From Armigeres subalbatus (taxonomy: Eukaryota; Arthropoda; Insecta; Diptera; Culicidae): DNA of 64,000 nucleotides. Of the stretch, positions 41,646-54,589 are shown one piece after another. Both the position numbers and the translations under genes were made by a program. The stretch is from assembly GCF_024139115.2 (NCBI RefSeq), contig NC_085141.1, forward strand, positions 402,291,390 to 402,355,389. The letters are read 5' to 3'. The notes below the pieces were generated by a model that was not told where the DNA came from, did no database searches, and saw only the letters and a program-made list of their open reading frames with translations. Position 1 is the first letter of the stretch. Every line of letters begins with the position of its first letter.

Positions 41646-41935
41646 ACGTCTTACATCTCACTTCTCACAGTGAAAAGTGAGAAATAAGAAGTTAGAAGTG
41701 ATGAGTGAAAAGAGAGGCGTCTTCCTTCTCATTTTGCTCCTCTCACTTTACGCAGTGATACTTAAGTTGATACTTAAGGATTGAAGGGTGAGAAGTGAGA
41801 AGTGAGACTTCTCTTATTTAACGCCTCATCTCATACTGTAAAAAGTGAGTATTGAGATGTACAACTTCTCACTTCACACTACTCACTTTAAACAGTGAGA
41901 AGTGAGACGTCTCACTTTTAACACCTCATTACTCA
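41646..41935. repeat. GTGAGAAGT-type repeat between the two arms
   Basis: CTCACTTCTCAC and GTGAGAAGTGAGA alternate in short inverted blocks. Same repeat as 18340-19260. Confidence 0.85.
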
Positions 41936-42535
41936 CTTGTCAAATGACCTGTTGGGCCAAAAGTTATGTTCGATCAAATGATTCAGCCAAAATGATCTGT
42001 TACCAAAATGATAACTTATTTGTCCAAATGTCCTATTCGGCCAAATATCTTACTCGACCAAATGTCCTATTCGGGCAAAGGTCCTATTCGGCCAAATGAC
42101 CTATTCGGCCACATGTCCTATTCGGCCAAATGTCCTATTTGGCCATGTGTCCTATTCGACCAAATGTCCTATTCGGCCAAATATCCTATTCGGCCAAATG
42201 ATTTTTTCGGCCACATGTCCTATTCGGCCAGATCTCCTTTTCGGCCAAATGATCTATTCGGCCAAATATTTTATTCGGCCAAATGACCTTTTCGGCCAAA
42301 ATACCTATTCGACCAAATGACGTTTGGCCAGATGGGTTTCAGCCTAATGGTTTGTTCGGCCTAGTGGTATTCGGCCAAATGGGTTCCGGCCAAACGATCC
42401 TTCTCCGAAAAGGACAGTGGCCGAATTGGTCATTTGGCCGAAAATGCCGTTTGGTCGAAACGGTCGTTTGGCAGAATGGGCCCTTTGGCCAAAAGCGTCA
42501 AACGGCCGTCATAAAGCCTAAAAAGTCTTGACCGA
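41936..42535 (-). repeat. ~20-bp GGCC-type repeat, reverse arm
   Basis: The repeat of 41320-41645 on the opposite strand: about 20 variants of TATTCGGCCAAATGACC. Near 42415 the orientation reverts to forward (GGCCGAATTGGTCATTTGG). Confidence 0.9.
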
Positions 42536-42539
42536 ATAG

Positions 42540-42620
42540 GTCTTCTTCTTTATCTTCTTATTGCCATTACGTTCCCACTGGGACATTGACGCCTCGCAGT
42601 GTTCATTTAGCACTATGACC
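42540..42620 (-). mobile_element. Feilai-like SINE, 3' fragment
   Basis: On the minus strand: GCTAAATGAACACTGCGAGG, then TGTCCCAGTGGGA and an AATAAGAAGATAAAGAAGAA tail, matching the 3' end of the SINE at 1458-1746. 5'-truncated. Confidence 0.8.
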
Positions 42621-42709
42621 GAAAGTGTCATTCGACCGCATGAATCATACGATCGTAAATATCGATTGCTAAACAGATCATATGGCCAAAAATGTCATAT
42701 GGCTGAACA

Positions 42710-43610
42710 ATGGTGAAAGCGAAAAGTGTGAAGTGAATATGATGATTGAGAAGTGAAAAATAATAAAGAGAATGTAAGAAATGAAAAGTGAGACCTCTCT
42801 TTACTCATTTCCCACTGCAAAAAGTGATAATTGTGAGAAGAGGAATGAATAACGGCAAGTGGGAAGTGAGACGTTCTCACTTCTCACTCGTCATTTCTCA
42901 CTTCACACCTCTTATTCTCACAGAAGTGATAAATGAGGAAAGAAAAGCAAAGCGTCTCACATCTCACTTTCTATTTCTTACTTCTCAAAGCGAAAATTTG
43001 GAGTGAATAGTGAGAAATTAGAAGTGAGAAGTGCCACGTCTGACTTCTCACTCCTCACTCCTTTTTGTCACTTTTCACTTCTCATTGTGAAAAGTATGAA
43101 GTGAGAAATGAGAAATAATAAGTGGGAAGTGAGACGTCTCATTTCTCACTCCTCATTTTTCACTTTTCATTTCTCATTTTGCACTTCACACAGTGAGATT
43201 TGAGAAACTTGATGGGATATCTCACTTCTCATTCCCCACTCCTTATTTCTCACTACTCATTTTACTATTCACACTTCACACTTTTAACAGTGAGTGGGGA
43301 GTGGCAAATGAGCATTTTTTATATTTCACTTCTCACTGTGGAAAGTGAAAAATCAATAGTAAGATGTGAGACGTCTTCCATTTACCATATCACAATTGAG
43401 AAGTGAGAAATAAGGAGTGAGAATTGAGACGTTTGGTTTTTCACTTTTTATTTATCACAATGAGGAAAAAGATATGAAAAATAAAAAGTGATAATTGAGA
43501 CGTCTCACATCTCACTATTGATTTTTCACTTATCACAATGAGAAAAAAGATATGAGAAATTAAAAATGAGAAGTGAGATGCCTTCAATAATCACTTTAAT
43601 TTTTCACATT
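42710..43610. repeat. GTGAGAAGT-type repeat, many small palindromes
   Basis: Alternating GTGAGAAGTGAGA and TCTCACTTCTCAC blocks every 40-70 bp, often joined by GAGACGTCTCAC; each block with its neighbour forms a hairpin. Confidence 0.85.
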
Positions 43611-43619
43611 CACTATTGT

Positions 43620-43795
43620 TCGAACAAACAACATTTGTGGCTATATGACCGGTTCAGTAAACGATATCTACAGTCATAAGATCCGTTCGACCGAACGACG
43701 TTTTTGGACCTATGATTCGTTCGGCCAAATAGCATTTCTGGCCAAATGGCTCTTTCTGTTATATATCCATTTTCGGTCAAATGACATATTCGATT
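43620..43795. repeat. Trailing GGCCAAAT-type repeat
   Basis: Diverged copies: GTTCGGCCAAATAGC, TTCTGGCCAAATGGC and GGTCAAATGACATATTCG. It closes the composite array that began at 41320. Confidence 0.75.
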
Positions 43796-46140
43796 AAACC
43801 TCCTGTACCTCCAAGGTCGTAGAGAGGATAAGAGTATGGTTAACCGGCTACTGGAGGAGGTGGAAAAGCATGGGGGCCTGGGATATCGACAACATGCTTT
43901 TACTGCCCTCCACACCCGCTGAATATGCTTGCTTCAAGGCAGGAATTCTGCCATTTTGCTCACGGTGCGTCATCTGTTGCCTCAACCTCCTTAAAATACA
44001 GGATACCTAACTATCTCGGACCAGCGGGATATTTCTTTTTGCTGGTTCGGCCGCAGTTTTTGTTGCCACTACACACTGATTCAGCCAGCGTAATCTCAGC
44101 GCTGTAGAGCGAGCAGCTTAAGCATCTATGGATTTAGAGCATTCTCGCTAATACTTAAGTGCAAGAACAGCACTACCCAAAGACCTTCTAACGTCTTCCA
44201 ACGTCAGCTATCCAGGCCGGCGTTTTGCAACGTCCATCCCCTTGTCCCCCTGCGACCACAATTGGAAGACATCCACCACCGCTCAACTACGAAAAATCAA
44301 GGGCACCACCAATCTATGTTTCGATTTACCCAACTGGAAGGACCAGCAAATTATTTCCGGCTACGAATCGAACACATACGGCTCTCACACAACTTTGGTG
44401 GGTGTCTATTCCGGACCCAAGTAACATTTTGAGTTTTATTATTTGCTACAAGAGTATTTGAATCCTATGACAATAAAACCATAACCAAGGTATTTGTTTC
44501 TTGATCGCTTACACCAAAACCTCTTGAAGAGTAGTATATGCCTAGTTGGCCCACTCTTGCAATGGTTTCTAAATGTAAATGTAAGACGGAATTCAAGATC
44601 AGAATCTGGCAAAACATAAACAACAACTCGGCACCAAAAAACCAAATCCATTTGCAAACTGATATAAAAGAAAGTTGGAATTATTTAAAACCTTTTCTAA
44701 GCTACTTAATCTCGATGCCTACGGAATTCTCTAGATCTAGCTTTATTAAAACAATCACATGAAATAATAAAATAAGATCAGTCTCAACAAAATAAATGAA
44801 AATTTATTATGCATGAAACCATGAAATGCCATAATCAAATATGCAAATGAAATATTCAAATCAAAATAATTGACTAGCTGCTGTATGGTGCATAATTTTT
44901 AGGTGCCGAATCAGATTTATTGTGTCATATAGCGAAAAACATCGATATAACTGATGCGCTCTCAGTAAAGGCCGATTTTACAATTATTTTTCAAAAAACT
45001 AATTTGTCGAAAAACAGAAAAAAACGTTTTTCTGCTACATTATTACTATTTATGTATTTCTTATTGTTCTTAGCTATTGTTCATAGCTAATGCAGGTATA
45101 AATGTATATTTGGATGTAAAGTCTCTGCTGATGCTAAGTGAAAAAAATATGGCGATGGCATCCGAGATGATTTTTCGATATCCATTTGTTCAAATGGCTT
45201 CGCTTCGATGAAATTAACTATAAAATCATAATGTTTAAATGTGACATAAATAAAGCTTTTTTCCATGCGTAATTGCTTATGTACTATATTGACTAGATGT
45301 TACAAATGCCGATTAGTCATTTTTCAACATATATGATGACCCTAATAAGAGAAAATTTGACAGTTCAAAAGTTTCAAACAAAAATAAACAAACGGCATGG
45401 ATGGGAGTTTTCGGTACGGATTAAGACGCCGAATTAATTAATTAATACACGTAAGTAAAACAACAAAATACTATACTAGTTGTCGTTTGTGACGGACGCC
45501 ACTTTATCGGAATCAGAAATGCATAGGGCCGTGCTACTGTCAAAGAAAATGTGAAACATTTAAGGTAGCTGTGACGCGCACCATGTTATTTCCTCTATCG
45601 TTAGTGTCTATCCAATTACATTACATTACAGCCACCTCGCGATTTCTGAAACAAAAATTTCGATATCGAAATGATTGATGTAGCTGAAAATGTGTCAGCA
45701 TACATATTGTGAGTAAGCACGCAGCATAGTGATATTAAAAGACTATATTTATAGTAAAAATGAAGTTTTCAGCTCTTACTCGTTTTCACTTTGCATTTTT
45801 CAATAAATCAGAAATGCAAAGCTTGTAGCATTCATAAATGCCAATAGATCTCGTGTGAAGCCAATTGTTTTGAAAGTAACATTTGTAGTTACAAAAGAAC
45901 TTTAAGAAGTATTTCATAATAACAAATAAAACAAAAATCAAAGAGCTTTAATATCAGTTTTCTGATTGGTTTAATGAAGGCATGGAGTGCCTCAATAAAT
46001 TCATATTTAAAATTTCATAGAATCCGGAATTTATACCTGCTTCAAAAGGTTTTGAAAACAGCCTATAGAAGGATCATAATTCATGCATGTTAAATGCTTT
46101 TTCTAAACTGAAGAGCATGACCATTGTTGCAATAAAACCG
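43796..46140. other. Unassigned region with one small frame
   Basis: 43796-44425 is GC-richer. It includes a 60-codon frame (44242-44424) beginning MSPCDHNWKTSTTAQLRKI and ending VGVYSGPK; I do not recognise it, and there is no support beyond composition. From 44430 to 46140 the sequence is AT-rich with no feature identified. Confidence 0.3.
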
Positions 46141-46156
46141 CAATAAATAACACCGA

Positions 46157-46400
46157 ATGCCAAAGAGCTGTACGAATGTTACTTGGGGATATCATGTGGC
46201 ATCTGCGAGGTCCTTAACGCGGTGGAACATTTTCTTTTCCAATGCCCTGACGCCCAAGTCCCCAGAGAGGGTACGGAATCCCTACCAGCGTCAAGGACGC
46301 TCTCACGGAAGATACTTCCAGCATAACAGTCATAATATGCTTCCTTAACCTTCCGGGACTCGCATCGTTGTAAAAAGTACATCGCATTGAGTAAAAATGA
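46157..46400 (+). pseudogene. Non-LTR retrotransposon C-terminal remnant
   Basis: One frame reads CGICEVLNAVEHFLFQCPDA from 46195. The CxxC...HxxxxC spacing (C-G-I-C, then H and C in VEHFLFQC) is the cysteine-histidine motif found at the C-terminal end of Jockey, LOA and R1-type reverse transcriptase proteins. Further on, REGTESLPASRTLSRKIL is in the same frame before a stop. The rest of the element is absent, so this is a 5'-truncated, decayed copy. The family cannot be fixed from such a short piece. Confidence 0.6.
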
Positions 46401-46639
46401 GATATGTTTTTAATCAGTTGACCAATTTGCACCAAACCACCATGTATTCATCAAAAAATTAGTTCTTCATCAATTGAAGAGATAATAAAAAATGATTCGA
46501 TAGAAGGGTCGGGTAAATATAGCTAAATAAAAGGCTCAGGTGCACTGGGGAAAGTGACCAGTAGTGAATTATTTATTTATTTCATAAACAATTCATCCTA
46601 AAGTAACGCAATTTTTTCTATATCATTTCTGATAATAGC

Positions 46640-47960
46640 CTTGTAGTTGATTCGCAGTTTTCACTCACCTATGACCGTAGGTGACCACCGGCGGCCTTCC
46701 GGAAAACCCGAAACGTTCGTAAAAATTGTCATTTTGGAAAGTTCGTTCTATAGCAGCGCAATTTTTTCTAAGGAATTTCCGATGGTGATCTTAGAGTTAC
46801 ACAGTTCTTACTATGCTATGACCACAGAGCAGTGCAATTGTTTCCAAACTATTTCTGATGGTGATTTTGGATATATTCCACAGTTCTTATTCTGCTATAA
46901 CCGTAGGTGGCCACCATCTTCCTTATAACCCGGAACGTCCGTAAAAATGGTCATTCTGGAAAGTTCGACCGAGAGCAGCCCAATTTTTTCTAAACCATTT
47001 CTCATAGGGATGTTTAAGCTAAAACATATTTTACACACTGCTATGATCGCAGGTGGCCTTCCGGAAAATCCGGAATGTCCGTAAAAATGGTCATTTTGTG
47101 AAGTTCGTCCTAGAGCAACGCAATTTTTTCCAAACTATTTCTGATGGTGATTTTGGATATATTCCACAGTTCTTATTCTGCTATAACCGTAAGTGGCCAC
47201 CTTCCTTATAACCCAGAACGTCCGTAAAAATGGTCATTCTGGAAAGTTTGTCCAGGAGCAGCGCATTTTTTTCCAAACCATTTCTGATGGGGATTTGAGC
47301 TAAACACATTTCACACACTGCTATGATCGCGGTGGCCACCAGGAGGCCTTCCGGAAAATCCGGAACGTCCGTAAAAATGGTCGTTTTGTGAAGTACGTCC
47401 TAGAGCAGCGCAATTTTTCCTAAACCATTTCTGATGGCGATTTTGAAGATATTCCACAGTTCTTATTCTGCTATAACCGTAAGTGGCCACCTTCCTTATA
47501 ACCCGGAACGTCCGTAAAAATGGTCATTCTGGAAAGTTTGTCCTAGAGCAGCACATTTTTTTTTCTAAACCATTTCTGACAATAAACTTGGAGTTAATTC
47601 GCTATTCTCCGGATCATCCGGAACGTCCGTAAAAATGTCAATTTTGAAAAGTTTATCCTAGAGCAGCGCATTTTTTCTAAACCATTTTTGACGGGGATTC
47701 TGGAGGAAATTCTCAGTCATTACTTTGCTATGACCGCAGGTGACCACCAGATGGCCTTCGGGATAATCCGGAATGACCGTAGAAATGATGATTTTGGAAA
47801 GACATTTTTGATGGTGGTCTTAGTGTTATTTCACAGTCACTGGCGGCGCCAGCTATTGTTATTTGGTGGGGCACCACTTTCCGCAAATCTGGAACGTCCG
47901 AGAATGGTCGTTTTGTACAGTTCGTCCTAGACCAACGATTTTCTTCTAAAATACCTGGAA
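46640..47960 (+). repeat. ~120-150-bp tandem array
   Basis: About nine diverged units marked by CGTCCGTAAAAATGGTCATT, AGAGCAGCGCAATTTTTTC and CCATTTCTGATGG. Starts of the CCGTAAAAA motif near 46714, 46940, 47068, 47218, 47367, 47509, 47625, 47768 and 47898 give spacings mostly of 115-150 bp. Confidence 0.85.
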
Positions 47961-48837
47961 GTTAGTCAATGCTCTTTGCCATAAAATATTGTATAGAGTT
48001 TTCCACCTTCGCGAAGTGCATAATAATAGCCCAAAAATATATGTACTACGCAAACAAATGAATTATGAATTCTATCATAATAATACTTAAATAGTAGTCT
48101 TTGACGATAATAACCACATCATGTATTCGAGAGATATTGGTCTCATTTGGCCAAAAAGAAGCTATTTCAGCTAAAAAACATTGTTGAGATGCGATAGGAA
48201 CGCAAAATACGGAATTCTAATTGGATGTAAGAAATAAGTTTTTCCTGCATTTCCAATACTAACAGTTACCATTAGACTAGTCACGTTGAAGATACAGGAT
48301 TGAAATGGAAACGCTACGGAAATCCATTTCCTGTTCTAGTGATTGCTGTAACATGAGAAATATACAAAATGATACAAAATTGGCGAATGAAATGGGCCTG
48401 AGATCGAACCCAAGGCCTCCTGTGATGCAGAAACGGTAGTTATATGACTATAAAACACACTTTTCTGAACACATTGGTTTTCAAATCCCAAATAACTGTA
48501 AATGACGGCACTTTTAAATATACTGCGATATCTTACAAAACTGGTTGATCCATATATCACCACCCAGCGGATGTAATCCAAACTAAACAGGTTTTCAGAA
48601 TAATGGTTTTCATCTTCTAACAGCTGTGAGGAAGACGGCCACTCTCTAATATCGCAGATCCGGGGTTATATAATCAAACTGGTGGTCTCACATGTACTAT
48701 CACTACACTACATGAATTTTTAACTTCACAATATTTCAACATATTGGTTTCCAATCCCCGAACAACTTTGTAGAAGACGGAAGTTTTCTAAATCCCACAG
48801 ATCCCGAGATATCGAAGAACTGATCTCTCATATACAG

Positions 48838-50738
48838 CTAGGATAGGATGTGACAATTCAATTTTGACTGCCTTGTTGTTTCCTTAGTCGGTTGCTTCGA
48901 CGAGGTGGTGGCCAGTTCTTCCAAATCGTTTTAATGCAAAATCCGCCAAATAATTTGTTATCAAATTTGATGTTTTCTCGTCCATTTCTTCCATCATTCA
49001 TCGTAGAAGATGTTACGTACTAACAGAAACAAGTTTTACGTGAAATTAGATGAGTTTTAGAGTGAAAATGGTTAAAATGTGGTCAATGATGCTTCAAATC
49101 GAGGGTTTTAAATAAGCATAACTTTCGAGAATCATGTATACATCATTTACAGTCCAGCATAAATTAATTTTTCACAAAAAAAACAATAAAAATGTTTTGC
49201 ATATTTTTTATGAATACCAATTTTATGCACCAGCAACACGGCCAAGTTAACAATAAGCTACCCTTCTGAAAATGTGCCACCGCTGATCGAAGTAAGGTAC
49301 CCCGGGGCAAGTGAAAATACGGGGTAAGTGGGTACTATGGCTGCCGATTAATCGGTGAACATTTTTAATGGTAACAATGTTCTAGAAAGATGAAGCAAAA
49401 TTATCAACGAATTCGCCTGACACAAAAAAATTTGGAATCAAAACCATTTGCGGCACCATACTAATGTTATTGTTTAATCATGACTTTAAACTACCGGCAA
49501 AATCCATCACTTTTATTTTAATTCAATGGATTTCCAACAAAATAGTCGTTCCTGAATTCATCATTGATGTGGAAAGTGAATATTTTGAGCAATTAAATAA
49601 TTGCGTGACATCAAAAACGATTTAAAAGTTTTGATTAAAGCCAAAATCTGCAATTTTCACTTTCCCTTGATTTTTAACATACATGGGGCAAGTGGGACAT
49701 ATTATCTGTTTTTAGATTGTTGTCTAGTAAAAAATAACTTCGACACTCATATATCATATGGATCTGAATCAAATGCAGTTAATATCGTTGGTTTAGTTGT
49801 TAAGAAGTAGTGTACAATTGATTTACCAAATGTGTATTATACTTTCTGAGAATTATCTCCCTCATGGAAAAGAGCAATGGTAATAACTATGCAAAATTTT
49901 CCGTTTACAGTGCAAGCAATCTACTTATTCTACAATAGATCAACAGGTTTTGTCTTGTGTTTTGTTTATTTTTAAACTTCGCATCAGATTTACAGATTTT
50001 AAGATAAATTAGGTGCTTAAGACATAAATTGGCCATTTCGTTCTATTACAAATTTACAACACCGCCTGAATAAAAACGTTCCTTTTGAGGTTCTAAGTTA
50101 TGTAATAATTTGTGTTAAACAGAAAAATTCATTCGAAAAGTGAACAAAGATTTGCTTATCTCTTCCATCTAACACATTCGGTAAGAAAGTAAGCTAATGT
50201 AAAGCCAGACAACAGACAATTAAACGGTAAACCGGCTGTTGTCTTGATTTTATATCTGCTAACATTGTAATCCCTTTCTTTTGCCAAAAACAAAAGTCTG
50301 ACCAGCAATGAACCTCCATCCATGATCTGAAATACTACAACTCAGAAATTACATGAGCATTATATCTACATTTTTCAAATTAGTTTCGTTCGACAGTATA
50401 GAGCAGAATAGGTCCCACTTGCCCCGTTTGAAGGGGTAAGTGGGTCCCGCAGGTAAATTTATTTATGTCACTACCAATATTTTTGTAACTGAATAAATGA
50501 CTTACAACACGTCTACACTTCAACAACGGAAGCATATAATGATGTATCCGTGATTAATGTATTGAAATACTCTGTTTTCTAAATATGCTTTAGCGATTTT
50601 GCTGAACTAGCGTTTTTTAGGTCCCACTTGCCCCGGGGTACCTTAATCGATTGTCATTTTCACCCAATCAGCAACCGGTACGATAATGACAGAAAATCGG
50701 TACGATTTTTCATGACTTATTGTCGCATCCTATCCTAG
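48838..50738. mobile_element. 1.9-kb DNA transposon-like element with 8-bp duplication
   Basis: The ends CTAGGATAGGATGTGACAAT and ATTGTCGCATCCTATCCTAG are inverted repeats, with one mismatch in 20. ATATACAG is duplicated exactly at 48830-48837 and 50739-50746, and the uninterrupted array unit reads CATATACAGTAGCGCC. The interior is largely another element (49295-50643), leaving about 550 bp of its own sequence with no frame. Confidence 0.85.
49295..50643. mobile_element. TA-flanked element nested in the 1.9-kb element
   Basis: The ends AGGTACCCCGGGGCAAGTG and CACTTGCCCCGGGGTACCT are perfect inverted repeats; TA lies on both sides (49293-49294, 50644-50645). GGGGCAAGTGGGAC-type motifs recur inside at 49683 and 50411-50450, as subterminal repeats. 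A 69-codon frame at 49601-49810 is not recognised. TA targets suggest Tc1/mariner relatives. Confidence 0.82.
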
Positions 50739-51885
50739 ATATACAGTAGCGCCTCCTTGCGGATGAATTATAAATTATTCAGTTTCTCAACATATTGGTT
50801 TTCAGTACTCGAACAACTTTGTAGAAGACGGCAATTTTCTAAAACCTCCAGATCCCAAGATATCGAGGAACTGATATCTCATATGCAGTAGCACCTCCTT
50901 GCGAATGAATTTTAAATTGTTCAGTTTTTTAACATATTGGTTTCCAGTCCTCGAACAATTTCGCTGAAGACGGCAATTTTCTAAATTTCACAGATCCCGA
51001 AATATCGAACTAAACTGATCTCTCATATACACTCGGCTTACGGCTTAATTCTGAACTAAACAGTTTCTCAACATATTGGTTTCCAATGCTCGAACAACTT
51101 CATAGAAGATAGGAACTTTCCAAAACCAATAGATACCGAAATATCAAACCAAACTGATCTCTCATATACAGTAGTGCTACCTTGCGGATGAATTCTTAAC
51201 TAATTAGATTCTCAACATATTGATTTCCAATCCTTGAACAACTTTGTAGAAGACGGCAACTTTCTAAATCCCACAGATCTCTCATATACAGTAGCACCTC
51301 CTTGCGGATGAATTGTAAATTATTCAGTTTCTCAACATATTGGTTTTCAGTACTCGAACAACGTTGTAGAAAACGGCAATTTACTAAATCCCACAGATCC
51401 CGAGATATCGAACTAAACTGATCTCTCATATACACTAGCGCAGCCTTACGGCTCAATTTTGAACTAAACAGTTTCTCAACCTATGGGTTTCCAATGCTCG
51501 AACAACCTTGTAAAAATTCCAAAACTTTCCAAAACCAATAGATCCTGAGATATCAAACAAAACTGATCTCTTATATCCAGTAGCGCCACCTTGCGGATGA
51601 ATTACAAACTAATTAGCTTCTCAACATATTGGATTCCAATCCTCCAACAACTTTGTAGAAGACGGCCACTTTCTAATTCTCATAGATACCGAGATATCTA
51701 ACCAAACTAATAACTCATATATACTTGCGCCGCCTTACGGCTGATTTCTGAACTAAGCAGTTTCTCAACATATTGGATTCCAATCCTTGAACAACTTTGT
51801 AGAAGACGGAAATTTCATAAATCCCATGGATTCCGAGATATCGAACCAAACTGGTATTCATTGTATTCATGTACACTAGCGCCGC

Positions 51886-54270
51886 TCAGTGGGAGAATTC
51901 TAAATCATTTTTGTTTTCTTTACACATAAGACCGCATGGGAGTATAGATGGATTTAGATTTCTTAGAGTTTTTAGAATTCTTATAAGAAGCATTGCGCCA
52001 TTTATTGAGAAGATGGACTACTTTCACCGCTGTTCCGTTGGTTCCGGATCTTCCGGAGGACAAGCAGAAGATCCATTGGACTTAAAAAATGTCATCAATG
52101 AGAGTATATATCCCCTTTATTATTTTCCCGAAAAAATCACGTTGATATCATTTGAATTGGCTTCATTATAATGGATTTTAGGACTGTTGTACTTTTCACA
52201 ACACGCGAGTTCTCGTGTTATGAAAGTTGAAGCGAGTTGCGGAAGGTTAAAGATGGGGGGGCTGTACGGGGTTGTTTTATGGTCAACTGCCTTCATGAGT
52301 CTCTCTAGTTGCACAACCTGAGCTATGAGTCCAACTCTCGGAGGCGTAAGAGTCTCGGTAGTTAATTCAGTGTTGTAAGTCTTACTTCTCAGTAACCTCG
52401 GGACAAAATTCCCATTTTCGGATCCTGAATCCATTCATTTTTAAGAAGTCGCCAAAATCTAACCGGTTGTTTTTCGTTTTACCGACCGCTATCCTACACT
52501 TCAAACAGGAAATCAAGGAAGCTGTTTTGAAAACACTTTACACGTTCTTATTCAGCGCTCTGATTTTTTTTAGTATTTTCTACCTACACGCCAAATCAGC
52601 ACATGGATCAGTGCCGATTTTCGGAAATCCGTCGCTCTGAATACTCTATTCAACTAGTGAAGGTTTGGATTTCGCCTTAGGCAGCGTGTACAATATCTTT
52701 GAAGAAGAGCGAATTTGGAACATCATCCCGAAGCATCCTGATTATGGATTCCAAATAGGTCAATCTGGATTTAATCCTGAAGCTATGTATGTGATAGAAA
52801 AATTAAGCCAATCCTTAGGTGCTGTACTTTTTCGAAAATATAGGTACATAGGCTGCTTTTAATTGTGCATGCTGAAATGCACTGCACTTGAATAAGAAGT
52901 GTTTACATTATATCATCAAATAGCAGCATATCCCACATACACATTCGAGTACTCAACGAATTGCAACGAAAACCCCAGACCAGCAACGTCTCCCGGGTGT
53001 AGTTTTAATTTTCGTCTCTTCAGATTTTATAACCGTATAATGCTTTCTTGCCTCTGGGTGCTGTGCTTGTGCATCATGCTGAGCACTTGCACCCGCATCA
53101 ACATATGCTTATGTATGTCGTTTTTGTTGTCCACAGGAGGAGGCACCGTGCAGCTGTTTCTAGGGTTTCACACTACTCCCAGACTTGGTCCCGAGCCGTC
53201 ACTGAAGCCGCCGCCGCCGCCGCTTGGTCTTCTGTCACAGAACTTATACACACATGTAGTCTAAAGCTCGGAAACCCTTCCGCCCTCAAGAAACCATATA
53301 GAATGCCGTTTTAAATTTACATTTAATTTGTCGACTGACGTTGTGGTGATATCCTTCTGCAGGCGACGCTCTCATTTGACAGGAAGGGAAAGTGAGTGTG
53401 TATATGAGTGGATCTCAGAAACACGAAGTCCGGGTGTAAATGTACATGATGCGGTTTGCTCCGAGCGGAAACTGTTGTTAGTTTTAAATTAAACGGATAG
53501 GACTCTTTTGCGAGTGGGAGAATGTTCCCCCACTGGTTCATTCGGGGGCTCATGAAGGCCAGAGAAATAATTTACGGTGTGGTAGGACTTAAAATATTAA
53601 TTTTGGTTTAGTGGCTTCTTCGGTAGTAATCCATGCAAGCTTTGCCATTTATTTTGTTGGGTTCATAATAAGCGAAATTAATTAGGTTTTTACCAAATCC
53701 TAATTTCCATTCGAATCGGGGAAGCAGTGACGTTTCTATTCGGAAAGTATTGTGACTAGGGTGCAGTTCCATGGCAATAGTAATCAGCACTGCTTCGGTG
53801 GGGTTTGTTGGCCACATGATGATCGCCCAAACCAAGTGAAAACTGACAAACAGCTTGTTTTATAAACTCGTATACTTTATGCATTGCAAGGACCACTCAT
53901 TCGATCCAATAAGAGAACGTAAAACTCTTTTCCATCAAGCAGCAGAGTAGACATAAATCCCAGTTTCATAAATAGACGCCACTTTATCTGATGCATATTT
54001 CATGCAAAATTTCGTTTCGCCGAGCTCTGCTCCCATCCAGAAATCACTGTCTACGGTTCCGTGATCTCGACCGCAGTCAATCTAACAAGCACAGTAATGG
54101 AGAGGAAAACCCACCCGCCTTTCCACTCTGGCAGCTTGTTTTTCAATGATGAAGACACTCAGTGGCAGGTCTTACAATGAAAGCTGTACAAATTTGAAGT
54201 TTCTTTCAAGCTCACGATGATCATAACCTGTGCGAGCTAAATTCAAACTTTCTTATATTTTTTTTCGCAT
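51886..54270. other. Unassigned region with two protein-like frames
   Basis: Frame A (about 52638-52862) reads LDFALGSVYNIFEEERIWNI and then PKHPDYGFQIGQSGFNPEAM and looks like ordinary protein rather than repeat, but I cannot name it. Frame B (52899-53264) has a hydrophobic stretch (IMLSCLWVLCLCIML) and a run of five prolines from GCCGCCGCC repeats; TTTTTGTTGTCCACAG at 53120-53135 could be a splice acceptor. No start, donor or homologue supports either. The remainder shows no repeat family. Confidence 0.25.
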
Positions 54271-54343
54271 AGTCTCCTTTGGTTACTTTCCTTGCCGCAG
54301 AACGCTAGTTTCAGATCAACCAACCGTAGTAACCAAGGAGACT
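54271..54343. mobile_element. Small hairpin, AGTCTCCTTTGGTTACT ends
   Basis: AGTCTCCTTTGGTTACT and AGTAACCAAGGAGACT are inverted, with ~40 bp between. A pure A tract of 18 bp lies nearby at about 54426-54443. Confidence 0.65.
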
Positions 54344-54589
54344 TATCTGATAATATTGTCTTTCGCGCCTTCATGAGGTACCACTCTGACGGAGCTCCTC
54401 CGTTTCTTGTATTCAGTTCATAATTAAAAAAAAAAAAAAAAAGTTCAAATCTTCACGCGATCGTTCTGCGTGCTAAACGAAGCACGATCGGACGAATACT
54501 AAACACTTACTTGATGAATAATTCATTCGCTTTTACTACAGTTGTGCGCCGATCCAAACATCGGAATCCTTTCAATTCCTGAAAAAAAG

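Larger units (their letters stand above)
48450..51885 (+). repeat. ~150-bp tandem array with a nested insertion
   Basis: Units share TCTCAACATATTGGTTTCCA, ACAACTTTGTAGAAGACGGC, GATCCCGAGATATCGAA and ACTGATCTCTCATATACAGT. There are two to three units at 48450-48837 and about seven at 50739-51885. They are split by the element at 48838-50738. Some units lack part of the middle. Confidence 0.88.

Noticed and set aside
41114..42531. Several overlapping open frames (41114-41518, 42008-42286, 42096-42320, 42283-42531)
   Set aside because: Mostly runs through the ~20-bp GGCC/AAATGACC repeat, giving repeated PIRPN-like peptides.
48401..48430. Minus-strand B-box-like GGGTTCGATCT
   Set aside because: No matching A box at tRNA spacing; left out as a SINE or tRNA call.
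53209..53224. GCC trinucleotide run as a functional repeat
   Set aside because: Only about five units; too short to call more than a chance microsatellite.
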